Positions 15,798 to 26,031 of a stretch of 64,000 nucleotides of DNA are shown one piece after another (the stretch's first letter is position 1; every line of letters starts with the position of its first letter). Both the position numbers and the translations under genes were made by a program. Origin of the DNA: Rubrivirga sp. SAORIC476 (GTDB lineage Bacteria > Bacteroidota > Rhodothermia > Rhodothermales > Rubricoccaceae); NCBI RefSeq assembly GCF_002283555.1, contig NZ_MVOI01000002.1:186001-250000 (forward strand), written 5' to 3'. The notes under the pieces are model-generated. The model was not told the origin of the DNA, searched no databases, and worked only from the letters and a program-made list of their open reading frames with translations.

Positions 15798-16808
15798 CTA
15801 CTTGACGCCCTCGCTCATGTCCAGCATCCGCTCGATGGGCTTGAGGGCGGCGACGCGCATCGCCTCGTCCATGTGGAGTTCCGGCTGGCCGTGCTTGAGG
15901 CACAGGTAGAGCTTCTCCAGCGTGTTGAGCTTCATGTGCGGGCAGTCGTTGCAGGCGCAGCCGTTGTCCGGGGGCGCGGCGACGAACGTCTTGCCGGGGT
16001 TGTCCTTCTGCATCTGGTGCAGGATGCCGGACTCGGTGGCGACGATGAACGTGTCGGCGTCCGACTCCGCGGCGAAGCGGCGGATGGACGACGTGCTGCC
16101 GATGTGGTCGGCCAGCCGCAGGACGGGCTCCTCGCACTCGGGGTGGGCGAGGACCGGCGCTCCGGGATAGCGCCCTTTCAGGCGTGCCAGCTTCTGCTCG
16201 GAAAAGATCTCGTGGACGATACAGGCGCCGTCCCAGAGCAACATGTCGCGACCGGTCTGCTTCATCAGCCAGCGGCCCAGGTTGCGGTCGGGCGCGAACA
16301 GAATCGGCTGGTCGGCGGGGATTTGGCGGACGATGTGCTCGGCGTTGGACGACGTGCAGATGATGTCCGTCTGCGCCTTGATGGCGGCCGAGCAGTTGAT
16401 GTAGCTGATGACGAGGTGGTCCGGGTGCTGGGCGCGGAAGGCGGCGAACTCGTCGGGCGGGCAGGAGTCGGCGAGGGAGCAGCCGGCGTGGAGGTCGGGC
16501 AGGAGGACCGTCTTCGTCGGGTTGAGGATCTTGGCGGTCTCCGCCATGAAGTGGACGCCGGCGAAGACGATGATCTCGGCCTCGGTGCGGGCCGCCTCGC
16601 GGGCGAGGCCGAGGGAGTCGCCGATGTAGTCGGCGATGTCCTGGATGTCGCCCTCCTGGTAATAGTGGGCGAGCAAGACAGCGTTCTTCTCGCGCTTGAG
16701 GCGCTCGATCTCCTCGAACAGGTCGAGCGTGGGGTCGATGTCCTCGCGGACGAAGCCGACGCGGGCGATCTCGGCGGGGAGGGTCGGGAGGGCGAGCGTC
16801 TCGGTCAT
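15798..16808 (-). CDS. nadA: Quinolinate synthase NadA
   Basis: The 336-residue enzyme condenses iminoaspartate and dihydroxyacetone phosphate to quinolinate in NAD biosynthesis. It has the NadA order of motifs: [20 protein letters not shown] near residue 40, [33 protein letters not shown], the internal repeat cores [20 protein letters not shown] and [20 protein letters not shown], the HPECEEPV cysteine, and [20 protein letters not shown] near the end. The cysteines in AGCSLADSC, in the ICTSSN loop and in the CACNDC segment supply the expected 4Fe-4S cluster ligands. nadB and nadC are not adjacent, so the gene is monocistronic here. Confidence 0.95.
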   Translation of the reverse strand: MTETLALPTLPAEIARVGFVREDIDPTLDLFEEIERLKREKNAVLLAHYYQEGDIQDIADYIGDSLGLAREAARTEAEIIVFAGVHFMAETAKILNPTKTVLLPDLHAGCSLADSCPPDEFAAFRAQHPDHLVISYINCSAAIKAQTDIICTSSNAEHIVRQIPADQPILFAPDRNLGRWLMKQTGRDMLLWDGACIVHEIFSEQKLARLKGRYPGAPVLAHPECEEPVLRLADHIGSTSSIRRFAAESDADTFIVATESGILHQMQKDNPGKTFVAAPPDNGCACNDCPHMKLNTLEKLYLCLKHGQPELHMDEAMRVAALKPIERMLDMSEGVK

Positions 16809-17068
16809 GGGGGCGCGGGGACGGGGCTGGCTGTACGCCGGTCGGGGGATGGGGATTCTGTCGGCGTGGGTGGGGTGTCCAGAAAAGAGGTCAAAATCGA
16901 TGTTCGAGGGGTCCTAATCGGCGTCCGGGGGCCTAGGGCTGTGGGCCTTGGTGAGGAGTTGGGGCGGGTCTCGAGGGAGCGGCTCTGCCGGGGAGGCGGC
17001 CGAGGCAGGTGGGGACGCGTCGTGGGTCTCGACTTTTGGCACCTCCAGCGGTGCGGTGGGCCGCCCGG

Positions 17069-17443
17069 CTAGATGTGGAAGACCTCTTTGACCCACTCCG
17101 GCTCCCGGCCAGCCCCATAGGGGCCGTGAATCGTCTTGAAGCACCCCTTGCTCTCCACCTCTCGGTGAAGGTCCGTCACTAACCAATCGATGAAGACCTT
17201 GCCGTCGTAGACCTCCTTGACCGTTCCCAGCGCTTTGATGGTAATGGTGTCTGCCCCACGCCCTCGCATGGACTTGATGGCGACCCGATCTCCTGCTTCC
17301 ATTCGGTCACGACGCGCAGCGAAGTTGGGCTTCTCCGAATCGCTGTAGCCGATCTCCCAATAGCCTCGACGGTAGAAGGCTTCGGCCTGGTCATCTCCGC
17401 TCCAGTTCGCACCGACGAGCCAGTACTTGCGTTCTGCGTTCAT
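17069..17443 (-). CDS. EVE/PUA-like small protein
   Basis: The 124-residue protein resembles EVE-type PUA-like domains, which bind modified bases in DNA or RNA and often occur in restriction systems. It opens with KYWLVGANWSGDDQAEAFYR, then GYWEIGY, a central DRMEAGDRVAIKSMRGRGAD that corresponds to the usual MxxGDxVxxY element, a strand TITIKALGTV, and a final WVKEVFHI. It is a stand-alone domain; no nuclease or AAA gene lies next to it. I start at the ATG at 17443 because the upstream in-frame residues look unlike protein. The surrounding 1.6 kb has lower G+C than the rest of the window, which suggests acquired DNA. Confidence 0.55.
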   Translation of the reverse strand: MNAERKYWLVGANWSGDDQAEAFYRRGYWEIGYSDSEKPNFAARRDRMEAGDRVAIKSMRGRGADTITIKALGTVKEVYDGKVFIDWLVTDLHREVESKGCFKTIHGPYGAGREPEWVKEVFHI

Positions 17444-17545
17444 GGATCGGTCGGAAGGCGATGAACAGACAGGGGGCCGCTTTGCCGCGACGGGCGGCGA
17501 CTGTAGGAGGACGAGCACAAGGATACGCCGACGCTCGGACGAGGT

Positions 17546-17586
17546 GAGGGCGCTCGCTCCCGGCGTCTGCCTACAGCGGCGAGTTA
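17546..17586. repeat. Interspersed repeat, copy A
   Basis: This stretch of about 40 bp resembles 18204-18244. Both share CGCTCCCGG and CCTACAGCGGCGRGTT with a few differences between. The stop codon of the gene at 17571-18101 lies inside this copy. Confidence 0.5.
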
Positions 17587-18101
17587 GGCAACTGTGGTAC
17601 CGAGTTGATCTGCTTCGAAAGAAAGCCGACGCCGCCGACCTCGACGATCACAAGTGGCGAAGACAACTCGCCCTTGTCCTCGAATACGAACAGAGCGCAT
17701 CCAGACTGCGACTCATTAGGACGCAGATAGATGTCCTGCGGAAGCCGCCTGAGGTCTGGAAACGGTGGTGACACGTCATCGAACCCGCTACTGTGTACGT
17801 ATGACTCAGCATCAATCTTGGAATCCGAAAAGGTCGGGTAGCTCAGGCTGATCAGTGGAACCCTGGAGGCTCTGGATTTACCAAAATCGATCGTTATGTC
17901 CGTAATCGACCTGGGCCTGTCGGACTCATTGGTCACGGCTATGAAAGCCAGCGCTGCTCCCCTCCCCAAGTGCGTGCTACCGATCACAAACTGCTTGACT
18001 CTCAGACTGACTCCCACCGCCCCCTTCTCCATTGAGTCGCGGATCTGAATCCCAGTGCTCAAAGCTCCTAGCGCTGTTGATACGGCTTCTGCTATCGGCA
18101 T
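17571..18101 (-). CDS. Hypothetical protein in low-G+C patch
   Basis: I do not recognise this 176-residue protein. It begins with a short amphipathic helix (AEAVSTALGALSTGIQIRDS) followed by strand-rich sequence (VSLRVKQFVIGS, ALAFIAVTNESDRPRSITDI) that reads like an immunoglobulin-like or beta-sandwich domain often seen in proteins of defence or mobile islands. A Pro-rich segment and LVIVEVGGVGFL close it. There is no signal peptide and no long membrane segment. Base composition is clearly lower in G+C than the neighbouring housekeeping genes. Its last codons are supplied by repeat copy A. Function unknown. Confidence 0.5.
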   Translation of the reverse strand: MPIAEAVSTALGALSTGIQIRDSMEKGAVGVSLRVKQFVIGSTHLGRGAALAFIAVTNESDRPRSITDITIDFGKSRASRVPLISLSYPTFSDSKIDAESYVHSSGFDDVSPPFPDLRRLPQDIYLRPNESQSGCALFVFEDKGELSSPLVIVEVGGVGFLSKQINSVPQLPNSPL

Positions 18102-18203
18102 AAGAGATATGGGAAGGCTGCCGAACAGGGGGACGCTTAGCCGCCAGGGCTGACGGCGCGGCGGGTGGACGGGAGAAAGTAGGCGCCGTTGTTCGGGCGA
18201 GCC

Positions 18204-18244
18204 AAGAGCGCTGACGCTCCCGGTCGGCCTACAGCGGCGGGTTC
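18204..18244. repeat. Interspersed repeat, copy B
   Basis: This is the second copy of the element at 17546-17586. On the minus strand it contains GAGCG-TCAG-CGCTC-like hairpin potential next to the shared CGCCGCTGTAGGC. It lies 28 bp beyond the stop of the frameshifted lipoprotein. Confidence 0.5.
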
Positions 18245-18272
18245 TACGGCCGGGGGAGACGCAACTACGATG

Positions 18273-18649
18273 CTACTTCCTCGCGAGGATGGGTCTATTC
18301 GTACGGCAGTCGAAGTCCTCATCCACGATTACCTCGACTTTCCCCGGTGCGATGCCCGTCTCGGCATTCCTGCTACAGGTCGTAACCACGGCGGTATCGT
18401 CGACGAGGTCGAGATCGAAGAAGACCTCAGAGCTGTACAGCGTATCGGCGTCGCCACCGTCACGGGGGACTCTTACCAAGTAGTGGTCGCTTGTGCTCGT
18501 GATGTACGACTCGAAGAAGGTGTAGTAGAGGTCCCCGAGGCGGACTCCGCCTCCTGTGTGACGAGTTGGTCCACGTCCAGCGGGTCGAGGTCGAAACAGG
18601 AGCAGAGCATGACGCTCAGCACAGCCAATGTCAGGAGAAAGCGAACCAT
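18273..18649 (-). pseudogene. Small lipoprotein gene with an apparent frameshift
   Basis: From the ATG at 18649 the minus strand encodes a lipoprotein signal, MVRFLLTLAVLSVMLCSC, followed by FDLDPLDVDQLVTQEAESAS. This frame soon turns to Ser/Thr-rich nonsense and stops. A different frame continues from the same point with sensible protein (GDLYYTFFESYITSTSDHY, VRVPRDGGDADTLYSSEVFF) to a stop at 18273. Adding one G to the run of four at 18533-18536 (CCCC on plus) joins the two parts into a lipoprotein of about 125 residues. It is therefore a recent pseudogene, a phase-variable gene or a sequencing error. I do not recognise the family; the mature part contains a Cys pair (TTCSRN, DFDCRT). Confidence 0.55.
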
Positions 18650-18837
18650 CGAGGGCGGTGCTGACCGGGAGGCCGTAGAACCAGTACTTGTGCGGCAGGC
18701 AGAGTGACTGGATGCAGAGACCGCTCTCCAAATCTAGTGACGCCTCTCCCTATGTAATGACCTCAGACCGCCTCGGCTGCGGAACGGGCCCACCCGGCGA
18801 CCGCTGCCCCCTCCGACGCCGGAACGAGAGGCCCAGG

Positions 18838-19685
<848 letters not shown>

Positions 19686-19689
<4 letters not shown>

Positions 19690-21059
19690 TCCGGCCTCTC
19701 GATGTTGAGGTCCTTCAGCTTGTTGTAGAGGTGCGACCGCTGGATGCCGATCAGCTCGGCCGTCGCGGAGACGTTCCAGTCGTTCTCGTCCAGCTTGCGC
19801 TCGATGAACAGCTTCTCGGCGTGATCGCGGAACTCGAAGAGCGTGTCGTAGCGGTCGATCAGGCCCGCCGCCGATCCGCCCGAGCCGGACGGAATCACGT
19901 AGCGCTCGACGTCGGCCGCGGTGATCTCGTCGCCGTCGGACAGGATGAGGAGGCGCTCGACGACGTTGCGCAGTTCACGCACGTTGCCGCGCCACTCCTG
20001 CTGCCCGAGGCGGGTCAGCGCGCCGTCGGCGAAGGACTTGTCGGTCATGCCGTTGCGACGCATGACCTGCCCGAGGATGAAGCGGGCGATGTCCGGGATG
20101 TCGCCACGACGCTCGCGGAGCGGCGGGACGTGGATGAGGATGACCGAGAGGCGGTGGTAGAGGTCCTCCCGGAATCGCTTCTCGTCGACCTGCTGGAGCA
20201 GATCCCGGTTGGTGGCTGCCACCACGCGGACGTTGACCGAGATCGAGCGGTCGCCGCCGACGCGGGTGATGCGGCTCTCCTGGAGGGCGCGGAGCACCTT
20301 GGCCTGTGCGTCGAGCGACATGTCGCCGATCTCGTCCAGGAAGAGCGTCCCGCCATCCGCCTGCTCGAACTTGCCGATGCGCTGCTTGGTGGCGCCGGTG
20401 AACGAGCCCTTCTCGTGACCGAACAGTTCGGACTCGATCAGCTCCGACGGGATCGCGGCGCAGTTGACCTCCACGAGCGGACCGTCGGCCCGCGGGCTCT
20501 GGGCGTGCAGGTGCCGGGCGACGAGTTCCTTGCCGGTGCCGGGCTCGCCGGTGATGAGCACGCGCGCCTCCGACGGCGCGACCCGCTCGATGGTCTGCTG
20601 GATGCGCCCGATGGCCGGGCTGTCGCCCACGATGGGCGTCAGGTCCGACGTGCCGGCGTCCCGGACGACCTGCTTCAGGCGGACGTTCTCGACCTTGAGC
20701 TGCCCCCGCGCAAGCGCCCCGCGGACGGTGACGAGCAGCCGGTTCAGGTCCGGCGGCTTCTCCAGGAAGTCGACCGCGCCGAGTTGGGTCGCCTCGACGG
20801 CCGTCTCGACGGTGCCGTGGCCCGAGATCATCACCACCGGGACCGTGGACTCGGCGTCGTGGAGGGCCTGGAGCACCTCCATGCCGTCCCGCTTTGGCAT
20901 CTTGATGTCAAGCAGGAGCAGGTCGATGCCCGACCGCGCCTTCTCCAGCGCCTCGTCGCCGTCGACAGCTTCTTCGACGGTGTATCCCTCGAACTCGAGG
21001 ATCTCCCGGAGCGCCCGCCGGATGGCGGGCTCGTCGTCGGCGATGAGGACAGTCGGCAT
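19686..21059 (-). CDS. NtrC-family sigma-54-dependent response regulator
   Basis: The 457-residue regulator has three parts. Residues 1-120 are a receiver domain with the acidic pair ADDEP, phospho-acceptor Asp in [13 protein letters not shown] (about residue 53), Ser/Thr in VVMISGHG and Lys in LEKPPD. Residues about 145-380 are an AAA+ sigma-54 activator with Walker [11 protein letters not shown], the sigma-54 contact loop GSFTGA (usually GAFTGA), Walker [13 protein letters not shown] and an arginine finger region. Residues about 415-457 are a Fis-type HTH ([20 protein letters not shown]). It activates RpoN promoters on phosphorylation. No histidine kinase gene is adjacent, so it is an orphan here. 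A -7-like TAGCTTCG lies 20 bases upstream, and lolD overlaps its end. Confidence 0.93.
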
Positions 21060-21079
21060 GGCGGCGCGAGAAGGGATGC

Positions 21080-21087
21080 CGAAGCTA
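21080..21087 (-). promoter_or_regulatory. Putative -7 element of the response regulator gene
   Basis: The minus strand reads TAGCTTCG here, 20 bases before the ATG at 21059. The same octamer at the same distance precedes hpt (33266-33273). Confidence 0.45.
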
Positions 21088-21120
21088 CGGCCTGCTCCCG
21101 CTCGCGATCCGTCGTCCGGC

Positions 21121-21927
21121 CTACTGCTCGGCGGGCGAGGGGACCGGGACCGGCGCCGAGGGGGCAGCGGCGGAGTCCGGCGTGGCCGGTGCCGCCATCA
21201 CGTCGCCCGTGGGCGTGCCGGTGGCGGTGGCGGTGGCCTGGACCTCGCCCAGTTCCACGAGCGCCGTACGGACCTCCGGGGCCGCCTCCCACTCGTCGAT
21301 CACGCGCATGAGCGCGGACTCGGCCGCCTCGGTGTCGCCCGCGGCGAGGTGAGCGCGCGCGGCGTCGAGGAGGTAACCCGGCGTCGAGGCCGGGGAGACG
21401 AACTCAGAGGCCGCCTGCTCGTAGAGACGGGCCGCCTTGGCGTCATCACCCTGCTCCTCGGCAATGGCCGCCTGGCCGCCGATGGCGCTGGCAGCGAGGA
21501 GCCCGTCGCCGTCGTAGTCCTCGAACAGCTCCAAGGCGCGGTCCATGTCGCCGAGTTGGTAGAGGGCGTCAGCAGCGAAGAAGGTGGCCTGCTCGCCCGT
21601 GGCCGTGGAGCCATACTGATCGGCGATTTCGAGGAGGCCCGGCATGTCGCCGGTGCCATCGAGGGCCGTCTGGAGGTTGCCCGCCTCGTACTCAGTCAGG
21701 ATGGCGCCGAGGAGCTCCTGGCCCTCGGCCGACCGGTTCGCCTGGTACGCGCGCCAGCCGATGACGGCGAGCGAGAGGACCACGATGCCGACGATCACGC
21801 CGATGACCGCGTTGCGGTGGTCCTCGAAGAACTCGGCACCGCGCGACGCGGAGGTCGCAAGGGCATCCTCCCGGAGGTCGTGGGGATGCGAGGCGGTGAG
21901 CGTCTTCGGCGGGTTGATCTGGGCCAT
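21121..21927 (-). CDS. TPR-repeat membrane protein (YfgM-like)
   Basis: The 268-residue protein has a short cytoplasmic N-terminus, one membrane helix (AVIGVIVGIVVLSLAVIGW, about residues 40-58) and a periplasmic part of helical TPR-like repeats (about 70-220), with phrases such as ATFFAADALYQLGDMDRALELF, ARLYEQA and YLLDAARAHLAAGDTEAAE. The tail is Pro/Ala/Thr-rich. The layout matches the YfgM/TPR_21 family, which supports assembly of periplasmic and outer membrane proteins with the Sec machinery. I start at the ATG at 21927, where MAQINPPKT opens the protein and a -7-like TACCTTTC lies 49 bases upstream; the longer frame is implausible. Confidence 0.78.
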   Translation of the reverse strand: MAQINPPKTLTASHPHDLREDALATSASRGAEFFEDHRNAVIGVIVGIVVLSLAVIGWRAYQANRSAEGQELLGAILTEYEAGNLQTALDGTGDMPGLLEIADQYGSTATGEQATFFAADALYQLGDMDRALELFEDYDGDGLLAASAIGGQAAIAEEQGDDAKAARLYEQAASEFVSPASTPGYLLDAARAHLAAGDTEAAESALMRVIDEWEAAPEVRTALVELGEVQATATATGTPTGDVMAAPATPDSAAAPSAPVPVPSPAEQ

Positions 21928-21975
21928 CGGGGGAGGTCGGAGAGTCGGGACAGCGCGGCCGACGCCGCGAACCGC

Positions 21976-21983
21976 GAAAGGTA
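21976..21983 (-). promoter_or_regulatory. Putative -7 element of the TPR protein gene
   Basis: The minus strand reads TACCTTTC, close to TAnnTTTG, 48 bases before the ATG at 21927. Confidence 0.4.
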
Positions 21984-21984
21984 G

Positions 21985-23151
<1,167 letters not shown>

Positions 23152-23159
23152 CGAGTCCA

Positions 23160-23220
23160 GAGTTCAGGGTTCGGGGCTCAGAGTCGACTCCCCGAACTCC
23201 GAACTCCGAACGCTGAACTC
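23160..23220 (+). repeat. Hairpin-forming spacer with heptamer repeats between gap and pgk
   Basis: The arms GAGTTCAG and GTTCGGGG pair with CCCCGAAC and CTGAACTC. The right arm is interrupted by tandem copies of a CCGAACT-type heptamer (three in a row, the last CCGAACG). It may lower readthrough or stabilise the gap mRNA. Confidence 0.55.
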
Positions 23221-23226
23221 AATCCG

Positions 23227-24396
23227 ATGAACACCCTCTCCGACCTCGACCTGTCCGGCCGCCGCGTCCTCGTCCGCGTGGACTTCAACGTCCCGATGGA
23301 CGGCGACACAGTGACCGACGACACGCGCATCCGGGGCGCGCTGCCCACGATCCAGGCCATCCTGGACGCGGGCGGCACGCCGGTGCTGATGTCGCACCTC
23401 GGCCGCCCCAAGGGCGCGCCGGACCCGGCCTACTCGCTGCGTCCGGTCGCCGCCGTGCTGGACGCACTCCTCGACGCGCCCGTCGTGTTCTGCGACGAGA
23501 CCGTCGGCGACGCCGCCGAGGCGTGCGTGGACGGGGCCGCTGCGGGATCGGTGGTGCTGCTCGAGAACACGCGCTTCCTGCCGGGCGAGACGGCCAACGA
23601 CGCCGACCTCTCGGCCCAGATGGCCCGCCTCGGGGACGTGTTCGTGTCGGACGCCTTCGGGTCGGTCCACCGCGCGCACGCATCCACCGCAGGCGTCGCG
23701 GCGCAGCTCCCGCACGCCGCGGGCAAGCTCTTGGAGCGCGAGGTCACGTTCCTGACGAAGGCCCTCGACGATCCCGAGCGTCCGTTCGTGGCCGTGCTCG
23801 GCGGTGCGAAGGTGTCCGACAAGATCGGCGTCATCGAAGCGCTCGCGCCCAAGGTGGACCACCTGCTGATCGGCGGCGCGATGGCCTACACGTTCCTCGC
23901 CGGGCTCGGCCACTCGGTCGGCACCTCGCTGGTCGAGGCCGACCGGACCGACGACGCCTTCCGGCTCTACGAGCAGTTCAAGGACACGCTCGTGCTGCCC
24001 AGCGATCACGTCGTCGCGGACGCCTTCTCGGCCGACGCGGAGACTCGGGTCGTCTCGGGTGAGATTCCGGACGGTTGGATGGGCCTCGACATCGGCCCGG
24101 CCTCCCGCGAGCGCTACGCCGAGCTGATCGGTACCGCTCGGACGGTCATCTGGAACGGACCGATGGGCGTGTTCGAACTCGCTCCCTACGCAGGGGGCAC
24201 GCTCGCGGTCGCCCAGGCCCTGGCCGACGCGACCGCCGACCACGACGCGCTGACCGTCGTCGGCGGGGGCGACTCCGTGGCGGCCCTCAACCAGTCCGGC
24301 CTCGCGGACGCCGTCACGCACGTCTCGACGGGCGGCGGCGCGATGCTGGAGTTCATGGAAGGCCAGACGCTGCCCGGGCTCGCCGCGCTCGATTGA
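23227..24396 (+). CDS. pgk: Phosphoglycerate kinase
   Basis: The 389-residue glycolytic enzyme transfers the acyl phosphate of 1,3-bisphosphoglycerate to ADP. The N-terminal substrate domain shows GRRVLVRVDFNVPMDG, the DDTRIRGALPTIQ segment, LMSHLGRPKG and LLENTRFLPGE. The C-terminal nucleotide domain shows VAVLGGAKVSDKIGVIEAL, NGPMGVFE and VVGGGDSVAALNQ, followed by STGGGAMLEFMEG. Length and all motifs are normal. It follows gap by 75 bp, and its stop codon overlaps the TTG start proposed for the next gene, so translation of that gene may depend on pgk. Confidence 0.97.
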   Translation: MNTLSDLDLSGRRVLVRVDFNVPMDGDTVTDDTRIRGALPTIQAILDAGGTPVLMSHLGRPKGAPDPAYSLRPVAAVLDALLDAPVVFCDETVGDAAEACVDGAAAGSVVLLENTRFLPGETANDADLSAQMARLGDVFVSDAFGSVHRAHASTAGVAAQLPHAAGKLLEREVTFLTKALDDPERPFVAVLGGAKVSDKIGVIEALAPKVDHLLIGGAMAYTFLAGLGHSVGTSLVEADRTDDAFRLYEQFKDTLVLPSDHVVADAFSADAETRVVSGEIPDGWMGLDIGPASRERYAELIGTARTVIWNGPMGVFELAPYAGGTLAVAQALADATADHDALTVVGGGDSVAALNQSGLADAVTHVSTGGGAMLEFMEGQTLPGLAALD

Positions 24397-25016
24397 GCGA
24401 CGTGCTGACGGCCCTCGATCTCGTGGGGACGTTCGTGTTCGCGCTCTCCGGCGCGTTCAAGGGCGTCCGCAACCAACTCGACTGGCTGGGCATCGCGGTC
24501 CTCGCTGTGCTGACCGGCGTGGGCGGGGGGCTGATCCGGGATGTGCTCCTGGGCGACACGCCTCCCGCGGTGTTCCGCGACGAGCGGTTCTTCCTGGCCT
24601 GCCTCGCCGGAGCCGTCGCCGTGATCGTGGCCGCCCGCCCTATCGCGGCGCGCTGGAACCGCGTGATGGTCGCCGACGCGCTCGGCCTCGGGCTGTTCGC
24701 AGCCCTCGGGGCGCTCAAAGGCGCCCAGGCCGGGCTCGGCCCGCTCGGCGTGGTGATGATGGGCTCGCTGACGGCCGTCGGCGGCGGCGTCATCCGCGAC
24801 GTGCTCGTCGGCGAGCGCCCGGCGGTGCTGGACCGCGGCTTCTACGCGACCGCCGCCGTCATCGGCAGCGCGCTGCTGGTCGGCCTCGACACCCTCGGCG
24901 CGACGGTGCCGGTCCAGATCGGGGTGGCGGCCGTGGCGACGTCCGCGCTCCGCTTCCGGGCCATGCTCACCTCCATGCACCTCCCTCGCCCTTCTCCCCC
25001 CGACGCCTCGCTCTGA
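24393..25016 (+). CDS. TRIC-type channel family protein (YicG/UPF0126)
   Basis: The 207-residue membrane protein has seven hydrophobic helices arranged as two repeats. Each repeat carries the family signature of a Gly-rich turn followed by IRD: GVGGGLIRDVLLGDTPPAVF (about residues 40-60) and AVGGGVIRDVLVGERPAVL (about 128-146). Bacterial TRIC channels of this family conduct small cations as trimers in the inner membrane. The natural start seems to be the TTG at 24393, which overlaps the pgk stop (TTGA) and gives MSDVLTALDLVGTFVFALSG; a GTG at 24402 is the alternative. The following MscS gene begins 1 bp after the stop, so both channels are probably co-expressed. Confidence 0.85.
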   Translation: MSDVLTALDLVGTFVFALSGAFKGVRNQLDWLGIAVLAVLTGVGGGLIRDVLLGDTPPAVFRDERFFLACLAGAVAVIVAARPIAARWNRVMVADALGLGLFAALGALKGAQAGLGPLGVVMMGSLTAVGGGVIRDVLVGERPAVLDRGFYATAAVIGSALLVGLDTLGATVPVQIGVAAVATSALRFRAMLTSMHLPRPSPPDASL

Positions 25017-25017
25017 C

Positions 25018-25995
25018 ATGCAGTTCTCGACTCCGCCCTCCGACACGACGACCGCCGTGACGGACTCTACGCTGGGCATCACCGCCCAGGATGTGGCCCA
25101 GGCCGCCAATGCGGTGATCTCGCCCGAGTTCTGGCTCGGCGTGGGGATGACCGCGCTCCGCGTCGGCCTGACGATCGCGCTGGCGCTGCTCGCCATCGGC
25201 GTGGTCACGCGCATCAAGAAGCGATGGGTGGCATCGGTCCAGGACGACCCGGCGACCGACAAGCGCCGCCAGCGGGTCCTGACGACCTCCGACCTGCTCG
25301 GGTCGGTCGCCCGCTACGTGATCTGGGCCATCACCATCGTGACGGTGCTCGCGATGATCGGGTTCGACGTGCGGGCGCTGCTCGCGGGCGCAGGCATCGC
25401 GGGCCTGGCCATTGGCTTCGGTGCGCAGACGCTCGTGAAGGACGTGATCTCGGGCTTCTTCCTGCTGTTCGACGACACGCTCGGCAACGGCGACCTGATT
25501 CGCATCGGGGCCGACACCGGGACGGTCGAGTACGTCGGCCTTCGGCTGATCAAGGTGCGCAAGTTCGACGGCGAGCTGCTGATGGTCCCGGCGGGCGAGC
25601 TGCGGACGTTCGGCAACAAGTCGGTCGGCTACGCCCGCGCCATCGTCGAGGTGGGACTGAGCTACGAGCAGAACGCCACCGAGGCGCTGCGGGTGCTGGA
25701 GGAGGTCGCCGAGGAGTGGGCCGCCACGGACCACGCCCGGGAGGTGATGGTCGAGGAGGCGCCGCAGGTGCAGGCGCTCCTCGCACTGGGCGATTCGGCC
25801 GTCACCGCGCGGGTGGTCGTGCAGGTCCAACCCGGCGAGCAGTTCCCCGCCGAGCGCCAGCTCCGGTCCCTCATCAAGACGCGGTTCGACGAGCGCGGCA
25901 TCGAGATCCCGTTCCCGCGCCGGACGGTCTACGTCAAATCCGCCGACGGCGGCCCGGGCGTGTCGGACGCCGACGCCGCGGCGGCCGGGGCGTAG
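25018..25995 (+). CDS. MscS-family mechanosensitive channel
   Basis: The 325-residue protein has an N-terminal segment, two to three membrane helices (about residues 40-130), the Gly/Ala-rich pore helix ALLAGAGIAGLAIGFGAQTL followed by VKDVISGFFLLFDD (about 120-160), and the cytoplasmic beta domain with GDLIRIGADTGTVEYVGLRL and VPAGELRTFGNKS. These are the MscS landmarks. The channel opens on membrane tension and releases solutes during osmotic downshock, which suits a marine bacterium. The C-terminus ends in an Ala/Asp-rich tail. It follows the TRIC-type gene with no gap. Confidence 0.93.
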   Translation: MQFSTPPSDTTTAVTDSTLGITAQDVAQAANAVISPEFWLGVGMTALRVGLTIALALLAIGVVTRIKKRWVASVQDDPATDKRRQRVLTTSDLLGSVARYVIWAITIVTVLAMIGFDVRALLAGAGIAGLAIGFGAQTLVKDVISGFFLLFDDTLGNGDLIRIGADTGTVEYVGLRLIKVRKFDGELLMVPAGELRTFGNKSVGYARAIVEVGLSYEQNATEALRVLEEVAEEWAATDHAREVMVEEAPQVQALLALGDSAVTARVVVQVQPGEQFPAERQLRSLIKTRFDERGIEIPFPRRTVYVKSADGGPGVSDADAAAAGA

Positions 25996-26031
25996 CGCGC
26001 AACTTCGCAGCCGAGAAGGCGTCAGGCGGCC

